Shown: positions 34,147 to 43,802, numbered from the stretch's first letter. The stretch: DNA of 64,000 nt from Mycobacterium shimoidei (GCA_002101905.1 LQPU01000016.1:58113-122112); one strand, 5' to 3'. Translations and numbers: made by a program. The notes: generated from the sequence alone by a model not told the origin.

Positions 34147-35256
34147 ATGGGTGATGCATCGTTGACCACCGAACTCGGCCGCGTCCTGGTCACCGGCGGA
34201 TCCGGCTTCGTCGGCGCGAACCTGGTGACCACGCTGCTCGACCGCGGCTATCGGGTGCGCTCCTTCGACCGCGCACCATCACCGTTGCCTGACCGGGCGG
34301 GGCTCGAGGTGTTGCAAGGCGACATCTGCGACCCCGCGGTCGTCGACACTGCGGTGGACGGTATCGACACGGTGTTCCACACCGCCGCGATCATCGAGCT
34401 GCTGGGCGGCAAGTCGGTGACCGACGAGTACCGCCGACGTAGCTTCGCGGTGAACGTCGACGGCACCAAGAACCTCGTGCACGCGGCGCAAAAAGCCGGA
34501 GTCAAGCGGTTCGTCTACACCGCGTCGAACAGCGTGGTGATGGGTGGTCAGCGCATCTGCGGTGGCGACGAAACGCTTCCCTACACGAAGCGATTCAACG
34601 ACCTCTACACCGAGACGAAGGTAGTCGCGGAAAAATTTGTATTGTCCCAGAACGGGATTGAAGGGTTACTGACCTGTTCGATCCGCCCCAGCGGTATCTG
34701 GGGCCGCGGTGACAAGACGATGTTCCGCAGGCTGTTCGAAAGTGTCGTGGCCGGCCATGTCAAGGTACTGATCGGCAGCAAGAACGCTAAACTCGATAAC
34801 TCCTACATACACAACCTGATTCACGGCTTCATCTTGGCCGCTGAACATTTGGTGCCCGGCGGCACCGCGCCCGGCCAGGCGTACTTCATCAACGATGCCG
34901 AACCGATCAATATGTTCGAGTTCGCACGGCCGATCGTCGAAAAGTGCGGGGTGCCATGGCCGCGCGCACGGGTATCGGGCCGGCTGGTGCGTGACCTCAT
35001 GTCGGTGTGGCAGCGACTGCACTTCCGGTTCGGCCTGCCGCAACCGCCGCTGGAACCCCTTGCGGTGGAACGGCTCTACTTGGACAACTACTTCTCGGTC
35101 GCCAAGGCGCAGCGGGATCTGGGTTATCAGCCGCTGTTCACCACCGAGCAGGCGATGGCCGAGTGTCTGCCGTACTACTGCGAGTTGTTCGAGGAGGTCA
35201 AGGCCGCTGCCCATCCCCACCTGGCGGCGGTTGTCGCCGCGGCGCCACCCGAATAA
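34147..35256 (+). CDS. hsd: 3beta-hydroxysteroid dehydrogenase/isomerase
   Basis: An extended short-chain dehydrogenase that oxidises and isomerises 3beta-hydroxysterols, converting cholesterol to cholestenone. The 369-residue protein is the same size as Rv1106c. NAD-binding motif VLVTGGSGFVGANLV (residues 13-27), catalytic Ser in YTASNSVVMGG, YxxxK as YTETK (about residue 157), and HxAAI at TVFHTAAIIELLGG. xseB ends 67 bp upstream. The KstR-type palindrome immediately before the start predicts induction on cholesterol. Together with prpDBC this supports sterol use. Confidence 0.93.
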   Translation: MGDASLTTELGRVLVTGGSGFVGANLVTTLLDRGYRVRSFDRAPSPLPDRAGLEVLQGDICDPAVVDTAVDGIDTVFHTAAIIELLGGKSVTDEYRRRSFAVNVDGTKNLVHAAQKAGVKRFVYTASNSVVMGGQRICGGDETLPYTKRFNDLYTETKVVAEKFVLSQNGIEGLLTCSIRPSGIWGRGDKTMFRRLFESVVAGHVKVLIGSKNAKLDNSYIHNLIHGFILAAEHLVPGGTAPGQAYFINDAEPINMFEFARPIVEKCGVPWPRARVSGRLVRDLMSVWQRLHFRFGLPQPPLEPLAVERLYLDNYFSVAKAQRDLGYQPLFTTEQAMAECLPYYCELFEEVKAAAHPHLAAVVAAAPPE

Positions 35257-35259
35257 CGG

Positions 35260-38200
35260 TCACATCGCTTCGGCGAGCGCGATATGTCCTTTGTATCCAA
35301 CTTCGTTCGCTCTTGTGCGGTAGCGGTCCACGAAGGAGCGGTAACCGGTTTCGTCACCATTCGCGCGGGCCAACAACGCTCTGAGCCGAAGCAACGGAAT
35401 TTCGAACAATACAAAGCCCGGTTCGGTCGGCACCGCCGCGAGCCGGTCGATAGCCGACTGCGCGTCCTCGATGTCGGACTTTTTGCCGCGCATTAGTAGT
35501 GACTCCACCAGCACGGCGGTGGCCTCGCCACGCCAATTCATCGCGCCGGCATCGAAGCAGCGGTCGACGGCTTTCCTGGACAGCCCGATGGCAGTGTCCA
35601 GATCGCCGGTTTCCTGCATCACTCTGGCGGTTCCGATGTCGGCAATTGCAGCGCCAATGATCGGGGAGCGCTGTTGCAGTGCGTCTTCCCGCATTTGCGT
35701 GAGCAGGGCGAGAGCGGCCTCGCGATCGGACCTTTTTTGGTGTGCGAACGCGATGGCGTGAGCCATCCCGGCTAGCGCAACCGCCAGGTCATCGCCGGAC
35801 CGCTCGGCGATTGACACTGCGGCGGCGGTTTCTCGCAGCATTTCTTGGTCGGGTCGCCAAGGTTCGAGCGCAATGCAGAAGGACTTGTAGCAGACTGCGA
35901 CGACAAATCCGAGCGGGTCGATATCCCGCCCCATCGACATGGCGAGGTCAAGATCTTCTGCCCAACCACCGAGACCATGGCAGAACCGCGCCAGACCGCG
36001 CCAAGCGAGCGCGCTTGTCAATGGTGACGCGAGAATCAAACTGCCCTTGGTGGGATCACCTTCTGACCAGTCGATGATGCGCTGCGTCCAACTGAGCACT
36101 TCCGACATCTCGCCGGCCTCTGATTTGGCGTAGATCGGTCCGGTGAGGAGCGCGACGGCGTCGGGGTCTTCGCTCGACTCGATCAGCTCGGCGGCCTCCG
36201 TAGCGAGCTGGGCCGCCTCGCGGTCGCGTCCGTGAAAGGCCAGCGTGACCAGCAGGCCACTCATACCGATGGCGAGCGAGAGCTTGTCGCCCGCGGCAGC
36301 GCATAGTTCGCGCAGTTCCTCGAATCTGATTTCAGCGACACTCTTACCGACCCGCCACGCGCTACCACACACGCAAGTCCGCGATGCGATGCGCATCGCG
36401 AGACGGGTGGGCTCGTTGACCGGCAGCCGGTCTGCGATGTCACATGCTCGTCGCCAGCTCATATATGCGGCGCGGATATTACGGTGCTGCGCCCAATTCC
36501 CCGCCCGCATGCGAAATTCGAAGGCCGCGGTTAACTCATCGGCGGCCTCGAGATGCTCGGCGATCAGCGCTGCGTTCTCGTCAAGCTCATCAGGGTGGCG
36601 TTGTTCGATCGCGATGGCCAACCGCCGGTGCAGTTCGGCTCGGCTTGACTTCAGTTGCGATTCATATGCCACAGTGCGGATCAGCGGATGACGAAACGCG
36701 TATTCGGCGTGTGGGGTGAACCGCACCTGGTCGACCAGTTCGGCTTCTATCAGAGTTCCTATCTCGGCATCGCCGTCGAGCAACGCCAGTTCGTCTGCAC
36801 TGAACCGCAATCCGATCACCGCCGCCGCGTTCAGCGTCCGTTTGGCGTCGCTGTTGAGCCGGTCGATGCGCGCGGCGATGGTGGCCTGCAAGGTTGCTGG
36901 TACGGCGGTGTCGGCGTGCTCGACGTGGCAGACATACTGGCCGCGGCCACCGGTCAGCACACCACGTTCGGCAAGGTCGCGCACTATCTCCTCGGCGAAG
37001 AACGGGTTTCCCGCGGCCCGCTGTGCGACCTCGTCGCAAAGTGCCGCCACGGACGGGTCCGAACCGATCAATTCGGTTGCGAGCGTGGCCGACTGGGCAG
37101 CATTCAGCGGTGCAAGGGTGATGGTTTGCGAATTCGGTGTCCGGGTCAGTGCGCCGCGGTATTCAGGGCGGTACGTGATCAATACCAGGGATGGTGTTTG
37201 CGGCGCAACGACCAAGAACTGCGCCAGCAGGGACTCACTGACGTCGTCTATCCAATGGACGTCCTCGACAACGTAGACGGCGGGTGTGGTGCGTGCCAGC
37301 GAGATAGTGTTGACCAATTTCGTGAGCCGTCGACGTCGGGCATCCGGATCGATCGCGGGTAGTTCGACGTTGCCATCTCGGATACCGAGTAGGTCATCCA
37401 GGAGTACCAGGTCTTCGGGATCGCCGTCAGGGACACGCTCGCGAATCCGCGCTCGGGCTGATTCGTCGTCGAAACGGGTTACGCCGAGGGCTGTGCGGAG
37501 GAGCGATGTCACTGTGTGGAACGGGATCTCGTTGGCGTGCGATTCACAGTATGCGGCGAACACCTCCACGCCACGCTTCTGTGCCAGGGCGGTGACCTCG
37601 CGGACGATGCGGCTCTTACCAATCCCGGGCGGGCCAACGACACCGACCACGCAACCTGCCCCATCGATCGCCTGATCGAGGATGCCGCTCAGTGCGCCCA
37701 TTTCCCAAGTGCGGCCCACCAACGAGGGATCTTGGCGCCCCACACCAAGATGCGCCGATGCTGCCGCAAGTAACCGACGTGCTCGCACCGGCTCGGTAAC
37801 ACCCTTGATCTGTACCAGCTCCGGTTCGCCCAACGTCGCAAGGTGTTCGACCAGCCGGGCGGTTGACTCGCTGAGCATTACCCCGCCGGGTGGCGCGACA
37901 GACTCCATTCGTTGCGCCAAACCGACCTGTTCACCGATCGCCGTATAGGTCAGCGGGTTCGCATCAATTTCACCGGCGATCACTTTTCCGGAGTTCAACC
38001 CAATCCGAAGCTCTAGCAAGACGCCGTCATGACGCTGCACTTCGTCAGCCAGGCCGTGGTTTTCCGCCTGTATCTCCAATGCTGCCCGGCATGCGCGAAA
38101 AGCATGGTCCTCCAATGACACTGGAGCACCGAACAATGCCATGATGCCGTCGCCGGTGAACTTGTCGACGGTGCCGCCGTAGCGCTGCACGACTGCTGCA

Positions 38201-38418
38201 CAACGGTGGAACAGCTCGGTCATGATGCCGTGCAGCCGCTCGGTACCCACAGTGACCGCGATGTCCATCGAACGCACCACATCGACGAACAGAACCGTCA
38301 CCTGCTTGTACTCGGCGGGCACCGTCACCGTGCTGATCGGCGAACCGCAGGAGTGACAAAACCGCGCACTCTGAAGTGGCTCGGTGCCGCATGTTTGGCA
38401 TGTGCCGGTCGCCGTCAT
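35260..38418 (-). CDS. Zinc-ribbon / class III cyclase / AAA ATPase / TPR signalling protein
   Basis: A 1052-residue multidomain regulator. Residues 7-27 are a zinc ribbon (CQTCG...CHSCG); 38-190 a class III cyclase domain with metal Asp46 (LFVDVVRSMD), Asp90 and Lys86 (DKFTGDGIMALFG); 230-500 an AAA_16 ATPase (Walker A GPPGIGKSR, Walker B VYVVEDVHWIDD); the rest TPR-like helices. The transition-state motif reads VGLAQR, where Asn is Gly, so cyclase activity is doubtful; the domain may sense nucleotides. No LuxR domain is present at the C-terminus. It lies divergent from the reductase operon and convergent with hsd, 3 bp apart. It is not present between the flanking genes in M. tuberculosis as I recall. 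Confidence 0.85.
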   Translation of the reverse strand: MTATGTCQTCGTEPLQSARFCHSCGSPISTVTVPAEYKQVTVLFVDVVRSMDIAVTVGTERLHGIMTELFHRCAAVVQRYGGTVDKFTGDGIMALFGAPVSLEDHAFRACRAALEIQAENHGLADEVQRHDGVLLELRIGLNSGKVIAGEIDANPLTYTAIGEQVGLAQRMESVAPPGGVMLSESTARLVEHLATLGEPELVQIKGVTEPVRARRLLAAASAHLGVGRQDPSLVGRTWEMGALSGILDQAIDGAGCVVGVVGPPGIGKSRIVREVTALAQKRGVEVFAAYCESHANEIPFHTVTSLLRTALGVTRFDDESARARIRERVPDGDPEDLVLLDDLLGIRDGNVELPAIDPDARRRRLTKLVNTISLARTTPAVYVVEDVHWIDDVSESLLAQFLVVAPQTPSLVLITYRPEYRGALTRTPNSQTITLAPLNAAQSATLATELIGSDPSVAALCDEVAQRAAGNPFFAEEIVRDLAERGVLTGGRGQYVCHVEHADTAVPATLQATIAARIDRLNSDAKRTLNAAAVIGLRFSADELALLDGDAEIGTLIEAELVDQVRFTPHAEYAFRHPLIRTVAYESQLKSSRAELHRRLAIAIEQRHPDELDENAALIAEHLEAADELTAAFEFRMRAGNWAQHRNIRAAYMSWRRACDIADRLPVNEPTRLAMRIASRTCVCGSAWRVGKSVAEIRFEELRELCAAAGDKLSLAIGMSGLLVTLAFHGRDREAAQLATEAAELIESSEDPDAVALLTGPIYAKSEAGEMSEVLSWTQRIIDWSEGDPTKGSLILASPLTSALAWRGLARFCHGLGGWAEDLDLAMSMGRDIDPLGFVVAVCYKSFCIALEPWRPDQEMLRETAAAVSIAERSGDDLAVALAGMAHAIAFAHQKRSDREAALALLTQMREDALQQRSPIIGAAIADIGTARVMQETGDLDTAIGLSRKAVDRCFDAGAMNWRGEATAVLVESLLMRGKKSDIEDAQSAIDRLAAVPTEPGFVLFEIPLLRLRALLARANGDETGYRSFVDRYRTRANEVGYKGHIALAEAM

Positions 38419-38540
38419 CCGCTGCCCCGCCGATCATGAGCCGGGTTTCAACGGGCTCAGGATACGGCTTTTCGCCAATTACCAGGGCGTTTATCACTTA
38501 GTCGTGTGCCCAATACGCGAGCGCGACGACAACCCCCGCA

Positions 38541-38565
38541 ATTACACGTCGGCGTGTAGCGTAAT
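38541..38565. promoter_or_regulatory. Nested inverted repeats in the divergent promoter region
   Basis: TACACG-TCGG-CGTGTA (38543-38558) is a perfect palindrome lying inside an outer pair ATTAC (38541-38545) and GTAAT (38561-38565). It is 58 bp from the first enzyme gene and 122 bp from the cyclase gene start, in the 205-bp divergent spacer. Best read as an operator for the reductase operon; the regulator is unknown. Confidence 0.5.
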
Positions 38566-38570
38566 GCGCC

Positions 38571-38627
38571 ATGCGCGCCGACGATGATGCGGTGAACGAA
38601 GCGATGAGGAGGAGCGGCGCCGGATGA
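38571..38627 (+). CDS. Possible 18-aa leader peptide upstream of the reductase operon
   Basis: ATG 38571 opens an 18-codon frame (MRADDDAVNEAMRRSGAG) whose stop forms an ATGA overlap with the ATG at 38624. The SD of the next gene (AGGAGG) is inside this frame, so translating it would affect initiation downstream. It could equally be chance; no SD for the leader itself is evident. Confidence 0.3.
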   Translation: MRADDDAVNEAMRRSGAG

Positions 38628-39691
38628 CCGAGACAGTGCTAGTCACCGGGGCCCTCGGACTGGTCGGATCGGCGACCGTGCGGCAGTTGGCCGCCGACGG
38701 CCATCGCGTGGTGGCCACCGACCTCGACGTACCGGCCAACCGCAAGAAGGCAGCAACGTTGCCCGCGTCGGTCGAGGTCCGTTGGGCCGATCTGACCGAC
38801 CCCAACGCCGTGGAGGCACTGCTGCAGGCGGTGCGCCCGGCGGCGATCATCCATCTCGCCGCGATCATCCCGCCGCTATGTTATGCGCGCCCGGCGTTGG
38901 CCCGCGCCGTCAACGTCGACGCCACCGCGACATTGCTCAACTGCGCCAAGGCATTACCCGAGCCACCGCGATTCGTGCAAGCGTCGAGCGTCGCCACCTA
39001 CGGTGCCCGCAACCCACACCGCGTCACCAATCTGCTCACCGCCGACACCCCGCTGCGGCCCTCAGACATCTACGGCGTCCACAAGGTGCAAGCCGAGCAG
39101 CTGGTACGCGACTCGGGGCTGGACTTCGTGGTACTGCGGCTCGGTGCGGTGCTCACCGCCGACCCACGCTTCGATATCGACTTGGACACCATCTACTTCG
39201 AGGCCGCACTGCCGATCGACGGTCGCATTCAGTCCGTCGATGTGCGCGACGCGGCGCGCGCCTTCGCCGCCGCCGCCACCGCACCCGCGGTCGGTGAGAC
39301 GCTGTTGATCGGCGGCGACGAGTCGCACCGCCTGCTCCACGGCGAGCTGGCGCCGGCCACCGCCGCGGCGATGGGACTGGTCGGAGGAGTTCCCATCGGC
39401 CGCAAGGGCAACCCCGACAGCGACGACGACTGGTTTTCCACCGACTGGATGGACACCACCCGATCGCAGCAACTTCTTGATTTCCAACGGATTTCGTGGC
39501 CACAACTGCTCGTCGACGCCGCCGAGCGGATGAGCTGGCGACGGTACCCGGCGCGGTTGGTGGCACCGCTGGCGAACGCGATGCTGCGGCGCCGCTCACC
39601 GTACTACCGTTACCCCGGTCAGCACGCCGATCCGTGGGGCGTGATCGGCGCCAAGTGGGGTGGCTTCCGGCCGGATTGGGGGCCAGCGTGA
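38624..39691 (+). CDS. NAD-dependent epimerase/dehydratase family protein
   Basis: A 355-residue extended SDR. The NAD(P)-binding motif is VLVTGALGLVGSATV (residues 5-19), followed by IIHLAAIIPP, catalytic Ser in QASSVATYG and YxxxK as YGVHK (about residue 149). The C-terminal 80 residues (WRRYPARLVAPLANAMLRRRSPYYRYPG) are basic and not typical of sugar epimerases, suggesting a lipid-linked or hydrophobic substrate. First of four overlapping genes. Strong SD AGGAGGAG upstream. Substrate not known. Confidence 0.8.
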   Translation: MTETVLVTGALGLVGSATVRQLAADGHRVVATDLDVPANRKKAATLPASVEVRWADLTDPNAVEALLQAVRPAAIIHLAAIIPPLCYARPALARAVNVDATATLLNCAKALPEPPRFVQASSVATYGARNPHRVTNLLTADTPLRPSDIYGVHKVQAEQLVRDSGLDFVVLRLGAVLTADPRFDIDLDTIYFEAALPIDGRIQSVDVRDAARAFAAAATAPAVGETLLIGGDESHRLLHGELAPATAAAMGLVGGVPIGRKGNPDSDDDWFSTDWMDTTRSQQLLDFQRISWPQLLVDAAERMSWRRYPARLVAPLANAMLRRRSPYYRYPGQHADPWGVIGAKWGGFRPDWGPA

Positions 39692-40443
39692 CTCGTGGGG
39701 CCGTTGTGGTGGGCGGAGCGTCCGGCATCGGCCGGGCGGTGGCGCACGCGCTGGCCGCCGAGAACTATCGCGTCACAGTCGCCGACCGCAACGCCGACGG
39801 CGCCCAGGCCGTCGCCGCCGAGCTCGGCGACCCGCACACCTCGGCGGTCGTCGAGGTCACCGACGAGGCTTCGGTGCAGCGGCTGTTCGCGCAAGCCGGA
39901 CCGCTCCAGATCGTCGTCAACACCGCCGGGTTCGGCGGGTTCGGACTGATCACCGAGCTTGCGGTCGAGGAGTTCCGCGCGGTGGTCGACGTCTGCCTCA
40001 CCGGCGCTTTCCTGGTGATCAAGCATGCCGCGCCGCAACTGCGCGACGGCGGAGTGCTGGTGTCGTTGAGTTCGCTGAATGCCCGCCAACCCGCGGCGGC
40101 GATGAGCGCCTACTGCGCGGCCAAGGCGGGGCTGTCGATGCTGACCCAGGTCGCCGCGCTGGAACTGGGGCCGCGCGGTATCCGGGTCAACGCCGTCGCG
40201 CCCGGAATCGTGCACACCCCGCTCACCGAGCCGCTCACCCAAATTCCCGGTGTACTCGACGACTACCTGGAGAACACCGCGCTGGGCCGCGGCGGTACCG
40301 CCGAGGACGTCGCCGAAGCCGTGCTGTTCATGTGCAAGGCCCCGTGGCTGACCGGTGAGGTGCTCGACCTCAACGGTGGAGCTCATCTCAAACGCTATCC
40401 CGACGTGTACGGACATGTGATGAAATCGGCAGGCCCGCAGTGA
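39688..40443 (+). CDS. SDR family oxidoreductase
   Basis: A 251-residue classical short-chain dehydrogenase: cofactor motif VVVGGASGIGRAVAHAL (Gly-rich TGxxxGxG variant with G for T), NTAGFGGFG (NNAG equivalent), Ser in LVSLSSLNARQP, YxxxK as YCAAK, and C-terminal VAPGIVHTPLTEPL. GTG 39688 overlaps the previous stop (GTGA) and its stop overlaps the next GTG. Probably acts in the same pathway as the flanking SDRs; substrate unknown. Confidence 0.85.
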   Translation: MTRGAVVVGGASGIGRAVAHALAAENYRVTVADRNADGAQAVAAELGDPHTSAVVEVTDEASVQRLFAQAGPLQIVVNTAGFGGFGLITELAVEEFRAVVDVCLTGAFLVIKHAAPQLRDGGVLVSLSSLNARQPAAAMSAYCAAKAGLSMLTQVAALELGPRGIRVNAVAPGIVHTPLTEPLTQIPGVLDDYLENTALGRGGTAEDVAEAVLFMCKAPWLTGEVLDLNGGAHLKRYPDVYGHVMKSAGPQ

Positions 40444-41276
40444 GTTTCACCGGCAAGCAGGCGATCGTCACCGGGGCCGGCTCGGGTATCGGCGCGGCGC
40501 TGTGCCGCGCGCTGGTCGCGGCCGGCGCCGACGTGGTCTGCACCGACATCGACGCTGCCGCCGCCACCAGAACCGCTGCGGCACTGAAGGGTCCGGGCAG
40601 CGCACGGTCGGCCCGTCTCGACGTCACCGACCCGGCGGCCGTGCAGGCCGCTGTCGACGACGTCGTCGCCCGCACCGGTCGGCTCGACCTGATGTTCAAT
40701 AACGCCGGGATCGCCTGGGGTGGCGACACCGAACTGCTCACGCTGGAGCAGTGGAACGCCATCATCGACGTCAACATCCGCGGCGTCGTACACGGGGTGA
40801 CCGCCGCCTACCCGGTGATGCTGGCCCAAGGGCACGGCCACATCGTCAACACCGCGTCGATGGCGGGGCTGACCGCGGCCGGACAGATCACCAGCTACGT
40901 GATGACCAAACACGCCGTCGTCGGGTTGTCGCTGGCCCTGCGATCGGAAGCCGTTTCGCGCGGGGTGGGGGTGTTGGCGGTGTGCCCGGCCGCGGTCGAG
41001 ACGCCGATCCTGGACAAGGGCGCGGTCGGTGGGTTCGTCGGCCGCGACTACTACCTGCGCGGACAGGGCATGAAAACCGCCTACGACCCCGACCGGCTGG
41101 CCCGCGACACCCTGCGGGCAATCGAACGCAACAGGGCTTTGTTGGTGGTACCCAAACGTGCGCACGCGTCGTGGTTGTTCGCCCGGCTGGCACCGGGTCT
41201 GTTGCAGCGGTTGTCGATCCGATTCATTGCCCAGCAGCGCGCCCGGCAAGCTGCGCAGGCACCTGCCCGACAATGA
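40440..41276 (+). CDS. SDR family oxidoreductase
   Basis: A 278-residue classical SDR: cofactor motif AIVTGAGSGIGAALCRAL, NNAGIAWGG, catalytic Ser in HIVNTASMAGL, YxxxK as YVMTK, and CPAAVETPI. Length and sequence fit the mycobacterial group that acts on acyl chains or sterol-like ketones, though the substrate is unassigned. Starts with GTG overlapping the previous stop and its stop overlaps the transporter ATG (ATGA). Confidence 0.87.
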   Translation: MSFTGKQAIVTGAGSGIGAALCRALVAAGADVVCTDIDAAAATRTAAALKGPGSARSARLDVTDPAAVQAAVDDVVARTGRLDLMFNNAGIAWGGDTELLTLEQWNAIIDVNIRGVVHGVTAAYPVMLAQGHGHIVNTASMAGLTAAGQITSYVMTKHAVVGLSLALRSEAVSRGVGVLAVCPAAVETPILDKGAVGGFVGRDYYLRGQGMKTAYDPDRLARDTLRAIERNRALLVVPKRAHASWLFARLAPGLLQRLSIRFIAQQRARQAAQAPARQ

Positions 41277-42376
41277 ACACCGAGTTCACGCCCACCCAAA
41301 AGCGTGCGCTTGCGGTTGTCACGCTGATCGCCCTGCTGTTCGCCGCGTACTTCCTGCGCAGCTATTTCGTGCTGATCGTGGTTGCGGCCGTCGGGGCATA
41401 TTTGTTCACACCGGTTTTCAACTGGTTTGACCGGCGACTGTCCACCGGGCTGGCCGCCGCCTGCACGTTGCTGTCGGCGCTGGTTGCCGTGATCGTGCCG
41501 ATCAGCCTGCTGGTGTTGCTCGCGGTCGTGCAGATTTCCCGAATGGTCGGCCAGATCGCCGACTGGGTGCAGCGGACCGATCTGAGCAAACTCGGGGACC
41601 AGGGTTTGCGTCTTGCCAACGAGCTGCTCGCCCGGGTGCCGTTCGTACACACCACGGTCACTGCCGAGTCGCTGCGAAAAGCGATGGTGACCGTCGCGCA
41701 GAAAGCCGGCCAGTGGTTCCTGGGCGTCCTGCAGGACGCGGTCGGCAGCGCATTCGGTGCCGTCACCTCGGCGATCATCTTCTTGTACGTGTTCGTCGCG
41801 CTGCTAACCCATCGCGAGAAGCTGCTCACGCTGATCCGCCGGCTCAATCCGCTCGGTGAGGAAGTCACCGACTTGTACCTGCGCAAGATGGGTTCGATGG
41901 TCCGTGGCACCGTGAGCGGGCAGTTCGTTATTGCGCTGTGCCAGGGCGTGGCCGGCGCCGCGTCCATCTACATCGCCGGATTTCACCATGGGTTCTTCAT
42001 TTTCGCGATCTTGCTGACCGCGCTGTCGATCATCCCGCTGGGCGGCGGAATCGTCACCATTCCGTTCGGGATCGGAATGATCTTCTTCGGCAACGTCTTT
42101 GGTGGCGTGTTCGTGGTGCTTTGGCACCTCATTGTGGTTACCAACCTGGACAATTTTCTGCGGCCGGTGTTGGTCCCGCGCGACGCCCGGCTCAATCCCG
42201 CGCTGATGCTGCTCTCGGTGTTCGCCGGTATCGCGATGTTCGGACCGTGGGGCATCGTCATCGGCCCGGTGCTGATGATCGTCATCGTCACCACGATCGA
42301 CGTCTACCTCGCGGTGTACAAGGGTGTCGAGCGACAGAACGAGGACGAAAAGCCGGCTACCTCAGCCGCTGAGTGA
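41273..42376 (+). CDS. AI-2E family transporter (UPF0118)
   Basis: A 367-residue polytopic membrane protein of the AI-2E/PerM family with about eight transmembrane segments in the usual pattern: an N-terminal pair (ALAVVTLIALLFAAYFL, LIVVAAVGAYLFTPVF), a third, a soluble helical region (120-215), then five more including the conserved ALSIIPLGGGIVTIP and FLRPVLVPRDARLNPALMLLSVFAGIAMFGPWGIVIGPV. Equivalent of Rv1101c. Family members export small molecules or act as Na+/H+ antiporters. Coupled to three SDRs; 3' end overlaps the convergent hydrolase by 20 bp. Confidence 0.88.
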   Translation: MNTEFTPTQKRALAVVTLIALLFAAYFLRSYFVLIVVAAVGAYLFTPVFNWFDRRLSTGLAAACTLLSALVAVIVPISLLVLLAVVQISRMVGQIADWVQRTDLSKLGDQGLRLANELLARVPFVHTTVTAESLRKAMVTVAQKAGQWFLGVLQDAVGSAFGAVTSAIIFLYVFVALLTHREKLLTLIRRLNPLGEEVTDLYLRKMGSMVRGTVSGQFVIALCQGVAGAASIYIAGFHHGFFIFAILLTALSIIPLGGGIVTIPFGIGMIFFGNVFGGVFVVLWHLIVVTNLDNFLRPVLVPRDARLNPALMLLSVFAGIAMFGPWGIVIGPVLMIVIVTTIDVYLAVYKGVERQNEDEKPATSAAE

Positions 42377-43154
42377 GGAATTCGACCACGCGCTTGCGGG
42401 CCTCATAGGCCGGGTGTCCGTCGACCTCGCGGACCTCGTCGGTGAGCACCGAATGAGCCATCCGGCTGAAGCCGTGCTCGTTGCCTGGGCCGGAAGGGAT
42501 TTCGATCACCTCGAACGCGTCGCCGAGTCGCTCTTTGAGCGTGGTAAAGCGTTCGCGCGGCGACGTCTTGTCCTCGCTGAACCGCAAACCCATTGCGCAC
42601 AGGCCTTCATCGGCGGCGCGCTCGGCGACGCGGTTCAGCTCCGGTTCGCTGAGCCCGGGATCGCGTCGGTGGCGCAGGGTCAGCGGTAGCGGCACCGACG
42701 GTTGACTGAGCACCGGCGCCAGCACGCTGTCGTCGACGGCGGCGGCCAGCGCGAAGCCGCCGGTGAAGCATTGGCCGATCACCCCGACTCCCTTGCCCGG
42801 TGTCGAGGCGTTGAGGTCACGGGCAAGCGCACGCAGGAACTGCGACACCGGTCGATTCTTGTTGGTCGCGAACGCCGCGAATTCCCTTGCCACACAAGCA
42901 CGCGCGATGGTCGGAAGCACATAGCCGAGCGACACCGCCCGGCCCGGCTCGCCGAACAACGACGGGATGGCGACCGTGAACCCGTTGTCCACCAGGTGAT
43001 TCCCCAACGCCAGCACCCCGGGATGGATGCCGGGCATCTCGGGAATCAACACCACACCGGGGCCCTCACCTTTGCGGTAGACGTCATGGGTGTAGCCGCC
43101 GCCGGTGAACGGCGCCGACGACCAACCGGTCAAGTCTGCTTCGGGTGCTGTCAC
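42357..43154 (-). CDS. Dienelactone hydrolase family protein
   Basis: A 265-residue alpha/beta hydrolase with the dienelactone hydrolase signature: a Glu in VVLIPEMPGIHPG and the nucleophile elbow GVIGQCFTGGFAL (Cys nucleophile), with the acid/His near the C-terminus (EHGFSRMAH). Start GTG 43154 has AAAGGA upstream. Converges on the AI-2E transporter (20-bp overlap). Substrate unknown. Confidence 0.85.
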   Translation of the reverse strand: MTAPEADLTGWSSAPFTGGGYTHDVYRKGEGPGVVLIPEMPGIHPGVLALGNHLVDNGFTVAIPSLFGEPGRAVSLGYVLPTIARACVAREFAAFATNKNRPVSQFLRALARDLNASTPGKGVGVIGQCFTGGFALAAAVDDSVLAPVLSQPSVPLPLTLRHRRDPGLSEPELNRVAERAADEGLCAMGLRFSEDKTSPRERFTTLKERLGDAFEVIEIPSGPGNEHGFSRMAHSVLTDEVREVDGHPAYEARKRVVEFLTQRLR

Positions 43155-43166
43155 TGGATGTCCTTT

Positions 43167-43802
43167 CTACCGGCCGACCGGCAACGGTGGTTGTAACTGG
43201 GTGGCCCACGCCAGCGTGCGGAACTGGTCGCTACTTCCCGCGCCGGTGACGGCGATCTGCGCGGGGCCGGCCGCACTGTCCAGCCGGGTGGTCCATACCG
43301 GCTCGACACCGTCGCCTTCATAGGTGACCCAGGTGGTGCCGTCGACGTCGACCTTGCCGGTGGGGTACATGGCGGGGTGGATCCAGCCGACGAGCTTTTC
43401 CTCGTCGGCGTTGCTCTGGTTCAGGCTCAGATACATGCCGGTCGGGCTGATGTATCCGACCGTGGAGACCACCGCCCGCACCCGCTGACCGGTCGAGGGA
43501 TCGGTGCGGCCGTCCTCGATGCCGCCGCGGCTGCCGGAGTTGGGCTGCCAGCCTTGCGGCAGCCGGGGCAGCCGGACCGGGAAGCCGAGCGTCTCGGCGT
43601 CGGCGTGCAGGGCGGCGCCGGCGTCGTAGGACGGCACCCGTCCGCGGTTGGACGCCCCGGGCGCAAACGCACACATCCCCAACAGGCCCGCCAGCACGAT
43701 ACAGGCCACCACCAGCGGCGCCAGCGACCAGAACATGTCGCGCCCGTCCTGCAGCAACCGCGACTTTGCCGGCTTGGCCGACGGCTGTGGCTGCGAGCTC
43801 AC
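43167..43802 (-). CDS. DUF4245 domain-containing membrane-anchored protein
   Basis: A 211-residue protein of the actinobacterial DUF4245 family, the equivalent of Rv1100. It begins [26 protein letters not shown], then a single transmembrane helix ([20 protein letters not shown], about 32-51), and an extracytoplasmic domain with [13 protein letters not shown] and [23 protein letters not shown] 43802 leaves room for the promoter divergent to glpX; an upstream GTG at 43856 would abut the glpX start. Function unknown. Confidence 0.82.
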   Translation of the reverse strand: MSSQPQPSAKPAKSRLLQDGRDMFWSLAPLVVACIVLAGLLGMCAFAPGASNRGRVPSYDAGAALHADAETLGFPVRLPRLPQGWQPNSGSRGGIEDGRTDPSTGQRVRAVVSTVGYISPTGMYLSLNQSNADEEKLVGWIHPAMYPTGKVDVDGTTWVTYEGDGVEPVWTTRLDSAAGPAQIAVTGAGSSDQFRTLAWATQLQPPLPVGR

